A program made the position numbers and the translations under genes. 64,000 nt of DNA from Exiguobacterium sp. KRL4 (GTDB taxonomy: Bacteria > Bacillota > Bacilli > Exiguobacteriales > Exiguobacteriaceae). The notes below the pieces were generated by a model. That model ran no database searches. It was not told the origin of the DNA and worked only from the letters and a program-made list of their open reading frames with translations. Shown here one piece after another: positions 36,731 through 45,997 of this stretch. The stretch lies in the NCBI RefSeq assembly GCF_001870785.1, contig NZ_MOLV01000001.1, positions 206,916 to 270,915 on the forward strand. Direction: 5' to 3'. Position 1 is the first letter of the stretch. The number at the start of each line of letters is the position of its first letter.

Positions 36731-38715
36731 TTTTTGGCATGGCTTTTCAAGACATCTGCGACAAGACCAGACACGTATGGACTCCCACGGTCTTCTTGTT
36801 CGACGGACTCAATCATGATGGCGACAAGTAAGTTTTTTTTGTCATCATCATAACCGACGAAAAAGCCGTTCTCTTGTCCGTTTTCTTCGCCTGCCTTTTT
36901 CAATTCGGCCGTCCCGGTCTTTCCGACGACCTTGACTTCTGGAATGTCTGCCGGAAGCGGATATCCGGCATGGACGACGTCATAAAGATCGTCCCGGATC
37001 ATCGCGGCATCTTTTGCGTCGAGAAGGTCTTTTTTCCAAACCTGCTTGGTTTTTTCTTCCGTCAATAATGTCGGTCGGTAAATGATACCGTCTGTCAGGA
37101 AAATTTCGTACATCGAAGCCAGATGGAGGATGTTCGTCAACATCTGCCCCTGTCCGTAAGACGTATCCATCAATTGACCATCAGACGCAATCGAACCATC
37201 GTTTGAGATTTGTGAAGCACGCATCGGATACGTGAAGGGAATCTTTTCTCCGTATCCTAACGCTTCAAGACCGGACGTAAAGGCTTTTGTTCCAATCTGT
37301 TCCAACGTTGATTTCGCAAAATAGATATTGTCCGAGTAGACCAGTGCATTATGCAGATTGACAGGGTCCGGTGTCTCGTGGATCCGAGTGACGTTAAAAC
37401 CATCAATCTTTGTTTTCAACCCGTCAATCGTGTAGGCTTTTTCGGGATCAAGCGTTTTACTCTTGAGACCGACTGCTGCCGTCAATGGTTTTTGGGTCGA
37501 TCCGGGTGCGAACGCACTCGTAAATCGGTTAAGCAAGGGTTGATCCGGATTTTTTGTCAACGCATCAAGGCGTGATTGCGAAATCCCGGTCGTGAACTCG
37601 GACGGATCAAACCCGGGTGAGCTGAGGAGCACACGGGTCTCACCGGTCCGTGGATCGATTGCAGCGGCCGTTCCTGGATCGTCTTTCATCGTTTTGTACG
37701 TCTGCTGTTGTAATGTGCCGTCAATCGTCAGCTGGATGTCCTGTCCATCCTTTGCTTCAGTTTCTGCTACATCAATGGTTGTGTCATCTGGTTTAATGAT
37801 CTCGATCCGGGCACCGGCCGTGCCGCGTAATGTCTCATCAAGCACTTGTTCGAGTCCCCGTTTTCCAACTTGTTCCCCGACCTGAATCGTTTGTTTTGAT
37901 TGTTTGATCTCATCTGCTGTCGCGGAACCGGTATATCCGATCAGATGTGAAGTCGCCGTGCCGAATGGATACGTCCGGACTTCAGTTTCCTTGATACTGA
38001 CACCATCGACTTGCTCGAGTCGTGTCAGTTGTGATTTGGCATCAGCAACATAGGTCTTCAGCGGAACGAATTGTCCGTCTTTGACCCAGCTTGCACCGAG
38101 TGCATCTTCGATCGAGGAAACGGGTCGATCGAGTAATTTCGCAAGTGTCGAAACATCTTTGAGTTGTCCTGCGATCGCCCCGACTTGAGCCCCTGTATCC
38201 GTCGTCGCGAGTGGTCTTTTTTCGGAGTCGAGGAGGTCACCTCGTTTCGCCTCAAGAGTCGTTAACTGCACACGATCGTCTTTCTTAAAATCCTTCAGGA
38301 CAAAGGATGAATCCCAATCGATATACCAGTTTTCCGATTCACCCTGTTTTTCGAACGTCAATGGAACTTGTTTGTCATAGGAAACAGCTCCTGCTAACGT
38401 CTCAAACGAAATCTTGACGGGTAAGCTTGCTCTTTTGGAATCTTCATTTTCCGTCGATTTCAACCGTTTTACAGAAAGCTCCTCGATGTCTAATGAAGCG
38501 GCTAACTTTTTGGTCCGTTCAATGAATTCTTTTTTACCATAGGTGCTTTTAGTCTGTTCACTGGCATACTCCGCATACATCTTGTCGTAATCTTGTTTTT
38601 CCCATAACTTGATGTAGGCATCTAATCGTTCCTCCGCTGTCGGTGCATCCTGGCAACCGGTCAGAACAACGAGACCGAGCGTAGTCGAAAGTAGGAGCGG
38701 GATTGTCTGCTTCAA
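36727..38715 (-). CDS. MecA/PBP3-like lipoprotein penicillin-binding transpeptidase
   Basis: A 662-residue class B PBP for cell-wall cross-linking outside the membrane. Lipoprotein signal with lipobox LTGC (C21), an NTF2-like MecA_N domain (about 28-150), a PBP dimer/allosteric domain, and the transpeptidase domain with S406-TQK, SDN (461-463) and KTGT. The start is TTG 38715, because AAAGGAGGAATCATC lies directly upstream; the frame back to 38781 lacks a ribosome site. The domain set is that of B. subtilis PbpC and staphylococcal PBP2a; low beta-lactam affinity is possible but not readable here. Confidence 0.92.
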   Translation of the reverse strand: MKQTIPLLLSTTLGLVVLTGCQDAPTAEERLDAYIKLWEKQDYDKMYAEYASEQTKSTYGKKEFIERTKKLAASLDIEELSVKRLKSTENEDSKRASLPVKISFETLAGAVSYDKQVPLTFEKQGESENWYIDWDSSFVLKDFKKDDRVQLTTLEAKRGDLLDSEKRPLATTDTGAQVGAIAGQLKDVSTLAKLLDRPVSSIEDALGASWVKDGQFVPLKTYVADAKSQLTRLEQVDGVSIKETEVRTYPFGTATSHLIGYTGSATADEIKQSKQTIQVGEQVGKRGLEQVLDETLRGTAGARIEIIKPDDTTIDVAETEAKDGQDIQLTIDGTLQQQTYKTMKDDPGTAAAIDPRTGETRVLLSSPGFDPSEFTTGISQSRLDALTKNPDQPLLNRFTSAFAPGSTQKPLTAAVGLKSKTLDPEKAYTIDGLKTKIDGFNVTRIHETPDPVNLHNALVYSDNIYFAKSTLEQIGTKAFTSGLEALGYGEKIPFTYPMRASQISNDGSIASDGQLMDTSYGQGQMLTNILHLASMYEIFLTDGIIYRPTLLTEEKTKQVWKKDLLDAKDAAMIRDDLYDVVHAGYPLPADIPEVKVVGKTGTAELKKAGEENGQENGFFVGYDDDKKNLLVAIMIESVEQEDRGSPYVSGLVADVLKSHAKK

Positions 38716-38792
38716 GATGATTCCTCCTTTGAACAACATAGTATTTGTTACCACCGTACCATTCTTTTCCCGGGATTTCATCTCGAACGAAA

Positions 38793-38830
38793 CACAAAAA
38801 ACTCACGCGAATGAGGACATTCGCGTGAGA
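38793..38830 (-). terminator. Terminator of the M23 peptidase gene
   Basis: On the minus strand CTCACGCGAATG, loop TCCT, CATTCGCGTGAG, then six T. Confidence 0.94.
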
Positions 38831-38842
38831 GCAACAAAACGA

Positions 38843-39559
38843 TCAGTTAAAGTAGTTGAGTGGATTGACACTGTTTGCAGCAGAAGAAGCGCTGTAAACA
38901 TAGTTTCCCCGGTGCATTTCAAAGTGAAGGTGTGATCCAAAAGAATTTCCGGTATTGCCGATATTCCCGATTCTCGAACCCTTGGCGATCTTTTGTCCAA
39001 CGGAAACAGCTCGGCTACTCAAGTGAGCATAAACAGTCGTATAAGATAATCCGTTGACTGTATGTTTCATCATGATGTGGTTGCCGTAAGCACCATAATA
39101 CCGTGATGTGATGACCGTACCGGCAGCGGACGCATAAACAGGGGTACCCGTCGGAGCAGCGATATCGATTCCATTATGGAACGTGTAACCGTACGTACCG
39201 CTAGCGGCACCGTATCCTTGTGCGATTCGTCCGCTAGCGGGGCGGGAAAAGCCGCTTGATGCTTTTGACGCAGTTGTGACACTGTATTTTTTAGCGTATG
39301 TAGAAGAGATGTAACGTGATGTACCACCGTAAGAAATTTTTGTCCATGAGCCGGAAACACCTAGATAATTGAAAGTTTGTCCTGAATTGACACTACCGAC
39401 GACCTTGTAAGCGGTCGAAGGGCCCGTCCGGACGCGTAAACCATCTGCTGTTACTTTTACTTTGTACGTTGTCGCTGCGTCAACTTTTTGGGTAGTCGTT
39501 GTAGCGAAACCAGAAACCATCAGTGCTGTCATTGTCATAGTTGTAATCATGCGTTTCAT
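38843..39559 (-). CDS. Secreted SH3b-M23 cell-wall endopeptidase
   Basis: 238 residues: Sec signal peptide (about 1-28, ends KVDAA), a bacterial SH3 domain (about 32-90, DGLRVRTGPSTAYKV), a short S/T/A linker, and a LytM-type M23 domain with zinc ligands H128 and D132 (HNGID) and H212 in HLHFEMH, plus catalytic H179. It should cut peptide cross-links of peptidoglycan. TAGGAGGAACTTCTAC precedes the ATG. A 5' leader of about 120 bases and an extended -10 (TGC TATAAT near 39684) lie upstream. Confidence 0.93.
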   Translation of the reverse strand: MKRMITTMTMTALMVSGFATTTTQKVDAATTYKVKVTADGLRVRTGPSTAYKVVGSVNSGQTFNYLGVSGSWTKISYGGTSRYISSTYAKKYSVTTASKASSGFSRPASGRIAQGYGAASGTYGYTFHNGIDIAAPTGTPVYASAAGTVITSRYYGAYGNHIMMKHTVNGLSYTTVYAHLSSRAVSVGQKIAKGSRIGNIGNTGNSFGSHLHFEMHRGNYVYSASSAANSVNPLNYFN

Positions 39560-39833
39560 GTAGAAGTTCCTCCTAGAAGTGTGAAAGGCGACGGACGATT
39601 ATGTAAGGGAACAAGCCCTTTCAAAGTTGTAAGATACAGAGCATTATGTATTTAATATGTATAAATATTTTCTTGATAGAATGATTATAGCATCGCAAAT
39701 AACACAAAAATATTTCAGTTTCATTGCAAGATTATAGTTGTATAACATATATTGTAATGGATAATATTTCATTTAGTAGGTGAATTTAATTTTAATAAAA
39801 TAGAATAAATAAGCTGTTTTTTGAATAAACGTC
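39560..39833. other. A/T-rich intergenic region upstream of the M23 gene
   Basis: This gap holds, on the minus strand, an extended -10 promoter (TGC TATAAT near 39684-39692) and a small hairpin AAGGG-CCCTT (39607-39621) in the M23 leader. The part from about 39640 to 39830 is strongly A/T-rich. I see no open frame, no riboswitch and no further repeat. Confidence 0.6.
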
Positions 39834-39870
39834 AAAAAACGTGACGATGCGAAGTACACATCCTCACGTA
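39834..39870 (-). terminator. Terminator of the diacylglycerol kinase gene
   Basis: On the minus strand ACGTGAGGATG pairs with CATCGTCACGT around a short loop, followed by six T. Confidence 0.85.
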
Positions 39871-39885
39871 TATAGGAAAAAAGAC

Positions 39886-40776
39886 TTAGTTGGAAACAGG
39901 TGCAAAAACGGTCAAATGTTGACTTAAGACTTGGACTGTTACAGGAAGGTGCCCTGCCGTATCGCCATCCGCGTTGATCGGGAGACGTTCTTTCGAATCG
40001 ATACGGACTTCTTTTGTCGTAAAATAATCGACTTGATCGGCATCTGAGATTTTTCCGGTCAATAATTTCGGTAACGCTTGAAGGGCATCAAAGAAGCCAA
40101 GCTGCTTGACGATGAAGACATGTAACAGACCATCATCGACACGCGCTTCCTTAGCAAACGATTCGAAACCGCCAACTGAATTTGTCAGGGAAATGATTAA
40201 AAGCGGTGTTTCACCATCAAATGATTTTTCGGCTGCTGTCAATTGAATCGGATAGGGACTATGATCTTTAAACGCTTTTAATCCTTCAATGAAGTAAGCG
40301 ACCGAACCGAGTGACGTTTTTTGCTCGACGCTGACTTCTTCGACGGCTTCAGCAATCAATCCGACAGCGATGACATTCATGAAATAATGATCATCATATT
40401 TTCCGATATCGAGCAGGCGAGAAGGGGCATCTTCTAAAACACGGATTGCCTCTTGTGGATCGGTTGGGATATTCAAGGCACGCGCTAAGTCATTGACCGT
40501 TCCGAGTGGGACGATACCGAGCGTCGGGCGGTAGTCTTGTTCCGCGATGCCCGTGACGACTTCATTGACCGTTCCGTCTCCGCCCATGGCGACAACAGCG
40601 TCATAGTGTCCGGTTGCGGCTTGTTTTGCAAATTCTGTTGCATCTAATTCTTTTTCTGTAAAGCGGACATCGACTTCCGTAAATCGTTGCGCTAATGTTC
40701 CTTCCGCGAGTTCCGCATGTTTCTTTCCGAGTTCTTTACCAGATGATGGATTGATGATGAGCATGACTTTTGACAA
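39886..40776 (-). CDS. Diacylglycerol kinase-family lipid kinase
   Basis: A 296-residue soluble kinase of the DAGK catalytic family (BmrU/YtlR/DgkB group): IINPSSGK near the N-terminus, the nucleotide motif GGDGT (65-69), PLGTVNDLARALNIP, and a C-terminal beta domain with VDDGLLHVFIV. Likely phosphorylates diacylglycerol or a related lipid. The start is TTG 40776, with AAAGGAGGAACTGAAC upstream. In B. subtilis bmrU lies near bkd, yqiW and artPQR, so BmrU is the closest positional match, but I cannot separate it from its paralogues. Confidence 0.9.
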   Translation of the reverse strand: MSKVMLIINPSSGKELGKKHAELAEGTLAQRFTEVDVRFTEKELDATEFAKQAATGHYDAVVAMGGDGTVNEVVTGIAEQDYRPTLGIVPLGTVNDLARALNIPTDPQEAIRVLEDAPSRLLDIGKYDDHYFMNVIAVGLIAEAVEEVSVEQKTSLGSVAYFIEGLKAFKDHSPYPIQLTAAEKSFDGETPLLIISLTNSVGGFESFAKEARVDDGLLHVFIVKQLGFFDALQALPKLLTGKISDADQVDYFTTKEVRIDSKERLPINADGDTAGHLPVTVQVLSQHLTVFAPVSN

Positions 40777-40844
40777 GTTCAGTTCCTCCTTTGAATCTAA
40801 CTCTTTCTATTTTCCCAACATGACATAAACATAATCCTAGACAG

Positions 40845-40884
40845 AAAAAAACCTTGCACACCACTGGAATCGTGATATGCAAGG
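40845..40884 (-). terminator. Terminator of the amino acid/sodium symporter gene
   Basis: On the minus strand CCTTGCATATCAC pairs with GTGGTGTGCAAGG, then seven T. Confidence 0.92.
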
Positions 40885-40895
40885 GGAAGTTCAAA

Positions 40896-42371
40896 TTAGC
40901 GACGTGCGATTGGCGGTGGTGAAGCTTCACCTGCTGCAGGACGGATGACTTCTTCATCGTCCCAACACTCTGTATTTTCAATGCCCAGTGCTTTCGCAGA
41001 GAAGACAGGATCAAGTCCTTTTTTCCGTTGTTCTTGGTAATCATTGATGACTTTAAGAGCGACTCCACCTAGAAGCGAGATAGCTGTCAAGTTGATCAAT
41101 GTCATACCCGCCATGAAGAGATCGGCAAAGCTCCAAACCATCCCGAGGCTGAGGACTGAACCGATGAAGACGAATGCCATCGTAGCAATCCGGAAGCCGA
41201 AAACAGCAGCCGGACTATTTTTGATGAATTCGATGTTCGTTTCGCCGTAGTAGTAGCTGCCGACGATTGAACTGAAAGCAAACAAGAAGACACAAATGGC
41301 AATAAAGGCTGGAGCGACCGCACCAAGCTGTTCGCCTAACGCATTTTGTAGCATCTCGATGCCTTCGCCGTTACCAGACGCATAACTATCGCTGAGTAAG
41401 ACGATGGCAGCAGTTGCTGTACAGACGATCAACGTATCGAGGAAAACACCAAGTGTCTGGAGGAATCCTTGTTTCGCAGGGTGTGAAACTTCAGCAGCAG
41501 CAGCTGCGTTCGGTGCTGATCCCATACCGGCTTCGTTTGAGAAGAGACCACGTTTGACACCAAGTGAGATCGCAGCTCCGACCGATCCGCCGAAAGCCTG
41601 TTCGATCCCGAAGGCACTCTTGAAGATCATCGCGAAGACGCCTGGAATTTCTGTCAGGTTTGTGACGACGACGAAGATAGCGGCAATGAGGTAAAGTCCT
41701 GCCATGACCGGAACAACGATGGCAGAGAACTTCGCGACACGGTGGACGCCTCCGAAGATGACGAGTCCTGTCAAGACAACGAGTACGCCGCCGACAACTG
41801 CTTTGTTGATGCCAAATGCATTATCAAATGCTGCTGCAATTGTATTCGATTGAACCGAGTTGAAGATCAGACCAAATGTGACGGCAATCAAAATCGCAAA
41901 GACGATTCCAAGCGCCCGGTTTTTCAGACCTTTTTCGATGTAGTAAGCCGGTCCGCCGCGGTAAGCATTTGTTTTTGTATCGCGGACTTTATAGACTTGC
42001 GCAAGAGTACTTTCAATCAGTGCGGTTGCTCCACCGAGTAAAGCGACCATCCACATCCAGAACACGGCACCCGGTCCACCAAGCGTGATGGCAATCGTGA
42101 CACCGGCCAGGTTACCCGTACCGATTCGTGTTGCGGCCCCAATGAAGAACGATTGGAGTGATGTGATGCTTTCTCCTTCGTCATCTGTCGTTTTTTCATT
42201 TTTATCGAGTGTCACACGGAACATTTCTTTTAAGTACCGGAACTGAATGAATTTTGTCCGAATCGTAAAGTAGATGCCGACTCCGATCAGTGCCGCGATT
42301 AAGATATAAGACCATAACAAGTTGTTCGCAAAATCGACTCCTGATTGTATTGCTTGTTGAAAGGCATCCAT
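40896..42371 (-). CDS. Alanine/glycine:cation (Na+) symporter family protein
   Basis: A 491-residue AgcS-family secondary transporter with about eleven membrane helices, importing alanine, glycine or glutamine with sodium. Conserved segments: FFIGAATRIGTGNLAGV, FWMWMVALLGGATALIESTLAQ, YRGGPAYYIEKGL and FSNEAGMGSAPNAAAAAE. The cytoplasmic C-terminal tail ends GEASPPPIARR. AGGAGGAATTTTTCAA precedes the ATG. Candidate orthologues are AlsT, YrbD or GlnT of B. subtilis; substrate cannot be fixed by eye. It has a good sigma-A promoter and its own terminator. Confidence 0.93.
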   Translation of the reverse strand: MDAFQQAIQSGVDFANNLLWSYILIAALIGVGIYFTIRTKFIQFRYLKEMFRVTLDKNEKTTDDEGESITSLQSFFIGAATRIGTGNLAGVTIAITLGGPGAVFWMWMVALLGGATALIESTLAQVYKVRDTKTNAYRGGPAYYIEKGLKNRALGIVFAILIAVTFGLIFNSVQSNTIAAAFDNAFGINKAVVGGVLVVLTGLVIFGGVHRVAKFSAIVVPVMAGLYLIAAIFVVVTNLTEIPGVFAMIFKSAFGIEQAFGGSVGAAISLGVKRGLFSNEAGMGSAPNAAAAAEVSHPAKQGFLQTLGVFLDTLIVCTATAAIVLLSDSYASGNGEGIEMLQNALGEQLGAVAPAFIAICVFLFAFSSIVGSYYYGETNIEFIKNSPAAVFGFRIATMAFVFIGSVLSLGMVWSFADLFMAGMTLINLTAISLLGGVALKVINDYQEQRKKGLDPVFSAKALGIENTECWDDEEVIRPAAGEASPPPIARR

Positions 42372-42424
42372 TTGAAAAATTCCTCCTAAGGTTTTTTTGT
42401 GAAGATAAAATAGCTATACGTTGA

Positions 42425-42452
42425 ATTATACAAATTTTCAGATAATTAGCAA
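42425..42452 (-). promoter_or_regulatory. Sigma-A promoter of the symporter gene
   Basis: On the minus strand TTGCTA (42452-42447), 16 bases, TATAAT (42430-42425). Confidence 0.8.
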
Positions 42453-42534
42453 GTGAAATTTTAAAACTTTTTTTCGTAACTTAATTTGATTAATTATTTA
42501 GAATGTGGAAGACGTGGTTTTTACTGGGGCGAAT

Positions 42535-42572
42535 AAAAAACCTGCCGCATTGTTTGCGACAGGTCGAAAATG
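42535..42572 (-). terminator. Terminator of the ABC-F gene
   Basis: On the minus strand ACCTGTCGCA pairs with TGCGGCAGGT around AACAA, followed by TTTTTTA. Confidence 0.9.
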
Positions 42573-42644
42573 GCTTTCTAAAACGTGTTTAGGTTATTCC
42601 AACGTAAGCAGTTGTTCGTATAGGTGATTGATTTGTCGAGTCAG

Positions 42645-44462
42645 TTACTCGCGTAACGTATATAGTTCTGAAACTTTACTATAGTCTTGTGTCGCTTCTA
42701 ATTGTTGATCGAGTAGGGCGACTTCTGCTTCTGACCGTTGAATAGTCTCTTCGAGTTGTGAAGTCGTCGACGGAGACTGGATCGGATTTTTCTGCTGACG
42801 ATTCGTGGACAGTGGTTTATGCATGTTAGCCGTCACCGTGACAGCAGAACGTTCCTGCCGTTTAGAAGCAGCGTATTCATAAGCACCATGGAACACGTCG
42901 ATCGTCTGATCGAGCCACAAGGTTTTTGAAAACAGGCGATTTAAAAAATAACGATCGTGGGAAACGGCGATCAACGTTCCGTCAAAGGATTCCAGAGCTT
43001 CTTCTAAGGCGTCCCGCGAATCGATGTCCAAATGATTCGTCGGTTCATCCAAGATGAGTACATTCAGATCGGAATGGACTAAAATGGCCAGCATCAGACG
43101 CATGCGTTCACCACCGCTTAATGCCGTGACAGGCAAGAAGACACGAGGACCAAAAAAGAGAAACTGGGCGAGTCGTTGGCGAGCCGTTCCTTCATCAACG
43201 TGAATCTGTGAGCGGAACACATCAATCAAACGATCCGCATCAGGAAACGTAATATGCTGGGACAAATAACCGATTTTGACAGAAGGGCCACGTAAGATCA
43301 GACCTGTCGTCGGCTCGATCTTTCCGAGTAGCAGGTGCAGGAGAGTCGATTTACCACTTCCGTTTGCACCGACGATGGCCAATCGATCTTTTGCCATCAC
43401 TTCAAACGTGACGGACTGGAACAATGTACGTTCGGAAAAGGAAACCCCGACGTCCTCTAACCGATAGACGGTTTGACTTGTCTTGCCGTGTGCCGAAAAA
43501 ACGAGATCCGGAGTTTCGGCTTCGAGCTGTGGACGTTTGATCCGTTCAATCCGTTCAAGTGCCCGTTCCATAGACTTTGCTTTTCGAAACAGTTTTTCAC
43601 TTGGCGGAGACGCTTCGTTCGCCCATTGCCGCAGGCGGCGGATCGCATCCTTCATTTGCTTGATCTTTTTTTGTTGTTCCTGATAAGCATGAAATTGTTC
43701 TAAAAGAAGTCGTTCTTTTTCTGCTACATAGTGGGTATAGTTTCCTCGGTACAAATGAAGTTGTCCGTCCTCCAGTTCAACGATTCGCGTCACGACACGA
43801 TCAAGGAACACCCGGTCGTGCGAGACGAGGAGGACGGCGCCGGGATAACTTGATAAAAAGGATTCAAGCCATTCAACGGCTTCTAAATCCAAATGATTAG
43901 TTGGTTCATCGAGAATCAACAATTCCGGCTCGGTCAACAACATCCTTCCGAGACAGATTTTTGTCTGTTCACCGCCACTGAGTTGCTCGAACGGACGGTC
44001 CAAGAGAGCGTGAAGCTGCAAACCGTTAATCATCCGTTCAATTTTAGAATCCAGTAAATATCCGCCTTGGCGCTCGAAAGCTTCCGTCTCCTGCGTATAG
44101 CGTTCAAGCAACCGTTCGATTTGATTCGTTTCCGACGCCATATCCTGTTCAATACGTTGCAGGGAACGACGTAAATCAACAAGCGGAGCAAATGCAGTCC
44201 AAAGGACGTCAAGTCCTGTCATCGACCTGTCAAAGACAGGGATTTGTTCCAAATATCCGATGGATAGACCACTTTTTCTGTAAATCGTTCCACCATCTTC
44301 TGAATCAAGTCGGGCGATCAAACGTAAAAGTGTCGTTTTTCCACTTCCGTTTCGACCGATCAATCCGATACGGTCGTGTTGTTCGATAAAGAGAGACACA
44401 TCCGTTAAGATGTCGTCACCTCCGAATTGTTTAGTAAGGTGTTGTAGGTCGCAAATCATCAT
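42645..44462 (-). CDS. ABC-F family ribosome-associated ATPase, probable antibiotic-protection type
   Basis: A 605-residue soluble protein with two ABC domains and no membrane segment. First domain: Walker A GRNGSGKT (36-43), signature LSGGEQ, Walker B LLILDEPTNHLD; a long charged interdomain linker (about 240-310) that would reach toward the peptidyl-transferase centre; second domain: GANGSGKST, LSGGERMR, LILDEPTNHLD; then a C-terminal extension rich in Q, S and E. ABC-F proteins remodel ribosomes; one branch (VmlR, Vga, Lsa, Msr) removes bound antibiotics. The leader peptide and terminator upstream strongly favour the inducible protection branch. The exact drug class is not readable. AGAGGAATTTTCTAG precedes the ATG pair. 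Confidence 0.92.
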   Translation of the reverse strand: MMICDLQHLTKQFGGDDILTDVSLFIEQHDRIGLIGRNGSGKTTLLRLIARLDSEDGGTIYRKSGLSIGYLEQIPVFDRSMTGLDVLWTAFAPLVDLRRSLQRIEQDMASETNQIERLLERYTQETEAFERQGGYLLDSKIERMINGLQLHALLDRPFEQLSGGEQTKICLGRMLLTEPELLILDEPTNHLDLEAVEWLESFLSSYPGAVLLVSHDRVFLDRVVTRIVELEDGQLHLYRGNYTHYVAEKERLLLEQFHAYQEQQKKIKQMKDAIRRLRQWANEASPPSEKLFRKAKSMERALERIERIKRPQLEAETPDLVFSAHGKTSQTVYRLEDVGVSFSERTLFQSVTFEVMAKDRLAIVGANGSGKSTLLHLLLGKIEPTTGLILRGPSVKIGYLSQHITFPDADRLIDVFRSQIHVDEGTARQRLAQFLFFGPRVFLPVTALSGGERMRLMLAILVHSDLNVLILDEPTNHLDIDSRDALEEALESFDGTLIAVSHDRYFLNRLFSKTLWLDQTIDVFHGAYEYAASKRQERSAVTVTANMHKPLSTNRQQKNPIQSPSTTSQLEETIQRSEAEVALLDQQLEATQDYSKVSELYTLRE

Positions 44463-44487
44463 CTAGAAAATTCCTCTCTAGCGCATC

Positions 44488-44516
44488 AAAAAAGGAGAGC
44501 GCAAACAGCACTCTCC
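44488..44516 (-). terminator. Attenuator terminator upstream of the ABC-F gene
   Basis: On the minus strand GGAGAGTGC, loop TGTTT, GCGCTCTCC, then six T, about 25 bases before the ABC-F start and after the leader peptide. It lies inside the leader, so it can only work as an attenuator. Confidence 0.88.
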
Positions 44517-44589
44517 TACAAACGGTGGAAGATACGCTTTGCTTTATTTTTCAACTATGGAGTTCCTTTAAAAAGGGCAGACGTGTCCC

Positions 44590-44670
44590 TTAGAACGCCA
44601 TTTCATGAAAAATCGCGCGTAACAGATACAGTTGTTCCATCAACCAATGCGTACACGCAGCAAAACCCAT
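44590..44670 (-). CDS. 26-residue leader peptide of the ABC-F gene
   Basis: A short frame from ATG 44670 (MGFAACTHW...) to the stop at 44590, with AAAGGTGGTGTGGAGG just upstream. It ends HEMAF and is followed by a small hairpin (AAGGG with CCCTT) and then the attenuator terminator. This matches leaders in which drug-stalled ribosomes on the leader peptide switch the RNA to read-through, as in B. subtilis vmlR and Listeria ABC-F leaders. A longer in-frame ATG 12 codons upstream overlaps the probable -10 (TAAAAT, 44710-44705), so I reject it. Confidence 0.72.
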   Translation of the reverse strand: MGFAACTHWLMEQLYLLRAIFHEMAF

Positions 44671-44743
44671 TCCTCCACACCACCTTTTCGTTTTCGATAC
44701 GTTCATTTTACCATGTGTGAGCGAGCAGAAGAAAGAGATATTT

Positions 44744-45631
44744 TTATTTGAACCAACCTGAAATCGAGTTAAAAAAACTGCTGAGTGCATCGAATAATTT
44801 AGCAAAAAAACCTTTTGTTTCTTCCGAAGTGGCGAATGCCTGAATGTCCTGCCCCGCATCTTTCAGACCACTCTCGATTTGACCCCAGTTCAGGTCGGCT
44901 TGCTCCATTTGATTGAATAACCCGGTCAGGCGATCCATCTGCGCATCTGACAGATTGATGTTATTGTTTTGGATGACTTGAACGATGACGTTTTCAATCT
45001 CGACTTTTGTTTCCGGTTTTTGTTTTGCGATTTCGGCTTTGATTTCGTTCATCAAGTCGGCGACTTTATCCGTCCCGACCGTCTTTCCGACGTCTGAAGT
45101 CACGGAAAGTTCTTGCTGGGCAAGGTCTTTTCGTTCATCCGTCAGTTTGATGCCGGTCTCGGCAGATGTTTGATCGTACGCTTTCATGATCCCGGTCAAA
45201 GCGGACGTTCCGGTTACTTTATAAGGAGACGTGATGGTAATGTCGGCATCCGTCACACCGGCCGTGACGAGGGCGTTCAAGTACATATCTTTTGTCACCC
45301 AGGTGATATTCTCTGTAGCGACCGATAATCCATCACCTTTTTCAGCCAGTTCAATTTTGGCCGAGGAATACATTCCGCCACCACGTTGCGACTGGGGAAT
45401 GTTTTTGCCAAGGTATTTTTCTTCGTCCGCCGATGTTGCAATGATCGGCGTGATGCCTTCCGGTGCATTCAGGCGCGACAGGACCCATGCTTTATCCTTA
45501 GCTCCGAGCGACTCACCCAGTGTGATAATCGTTTTGTCGACGATTTGCTCAGCCGACGCAGCCGTCGGAAGCAGTAAAGTCGTAGCAAGCAATGCAGATG
45601 CCGTCCATGTCATTGTTTTATTCATCATCAT
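44744..45631 (-). CDS. ypuA: YpuA-like secreted DUF1002 protein
   Basis: A 295-residue exported protein: signal peptide of about 27 residues (ends ASA), then a DUF1002 domain containing VDKTIITLGESLGAKDKAWVL and repeated ITWVTKDMYLNALVTAGVTDADITITSP motifs, a Q/E-rich helical region and an amphipathic C-terminal helix (about 272-295). B. subtilis ypuA responds to cell-envelope stress; its function is unknown. ACGGAGGAATTT precedes the ATG. No strong terminator separates it from the ABC-F leader 34 bases on, so some read-through into that leader is possible. Confidence 0.88.
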   Translation of the reverse strand: MMMNKTMTWTASALLATTLLLPTAASAEQIVDKTIITLGESLGAKDKAWVLSRLNAPEGITPIIATSADEEKYLGKNIPQSQRGGGMYSSAKIELAEKGDGLSVATENITWVTKDMYLNALVTAGVTDADITITSPYKVTGTSALTGIMKAYDQTSAETGIKLTDERKDLAQQELSVTSDVGKTVGTDKVADLMNEIKAEIAKQKPETKVEIENVIVQVIQNNNINLSDAQMDRLTGLFNQMEQADLNWGQIESGLKDAGQDIQAFATSEETKGFFAKLFDALSSFFNSISGWFK

Positions 45632-45823
45632 AAATTCCTCCGTAAGTTAAGTATCAGGTACTAAGTTCAGTCTAATCGACCGTCTTCAGAAGAGAATCGG
45701 TCTAAAGGACGAGCGGACGTCCACCTTCCGCCATGTCCATTGTACAAAAAAAAGGACGGAAATGACGAGAAAGGGTCAATTAAACGTTAAATCATGCTAA
45801 AATCAAAACAAATCAAATAGCGA

Positions 45824-45912
45824 CCACTAGGGGAGTCAGTAGGCTGACTGAGACGACGAAGACGTTCGGACCCTTTGAACCTGATTAAGTTTGGACTTAC
45901 GGAGGGAAGTGG
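45824..45912 (+). promoter_or_regulatory. TPP (THI-box) riboswitch
   Basis: Closing helix CCACT (45824-45828) with AGTGG (45908-45912), the pyrimidine-sensing GGCTGACTGAGA (45842-45853), and the pyrophosphate-sensing ACCCTTTGAACCTGAT (45870-45885) are all present. An extended -10 (TGC TAAAAT, 45798-45803) lies upstream. It is followed by a terminator, so TPP binding should stop transcription before tenA. Confidence 0.97.
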
Positions 45913-45942
45913 CGTGGATGATCCTCTTTTCATGGTCTTTTC

Positions 45943-45976
45943 ACGTCATGCCTGACATCGGGTGTGGCGTTTTTTG
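45943..45976 (+). terminator. Expression-platform terminator of the TPP riboswitch
   Basis: ACGTCATGCC pairs with GGTGTGGCGT (three G-U pairs) and is followed by six T, between the aptamer and tenA. Confidence 0.8.
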
Positions 45977-45997
45977 ATGAATAAAGGGGGAAACGAC

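Noticed and set aside
44671..44706. Longer version of the ABC-F leader peptide starting 12 codons upstream
   Set aside because: That ATG overlaps the probable -10 box, so it would not be transcribed, and it has no ribosome site.
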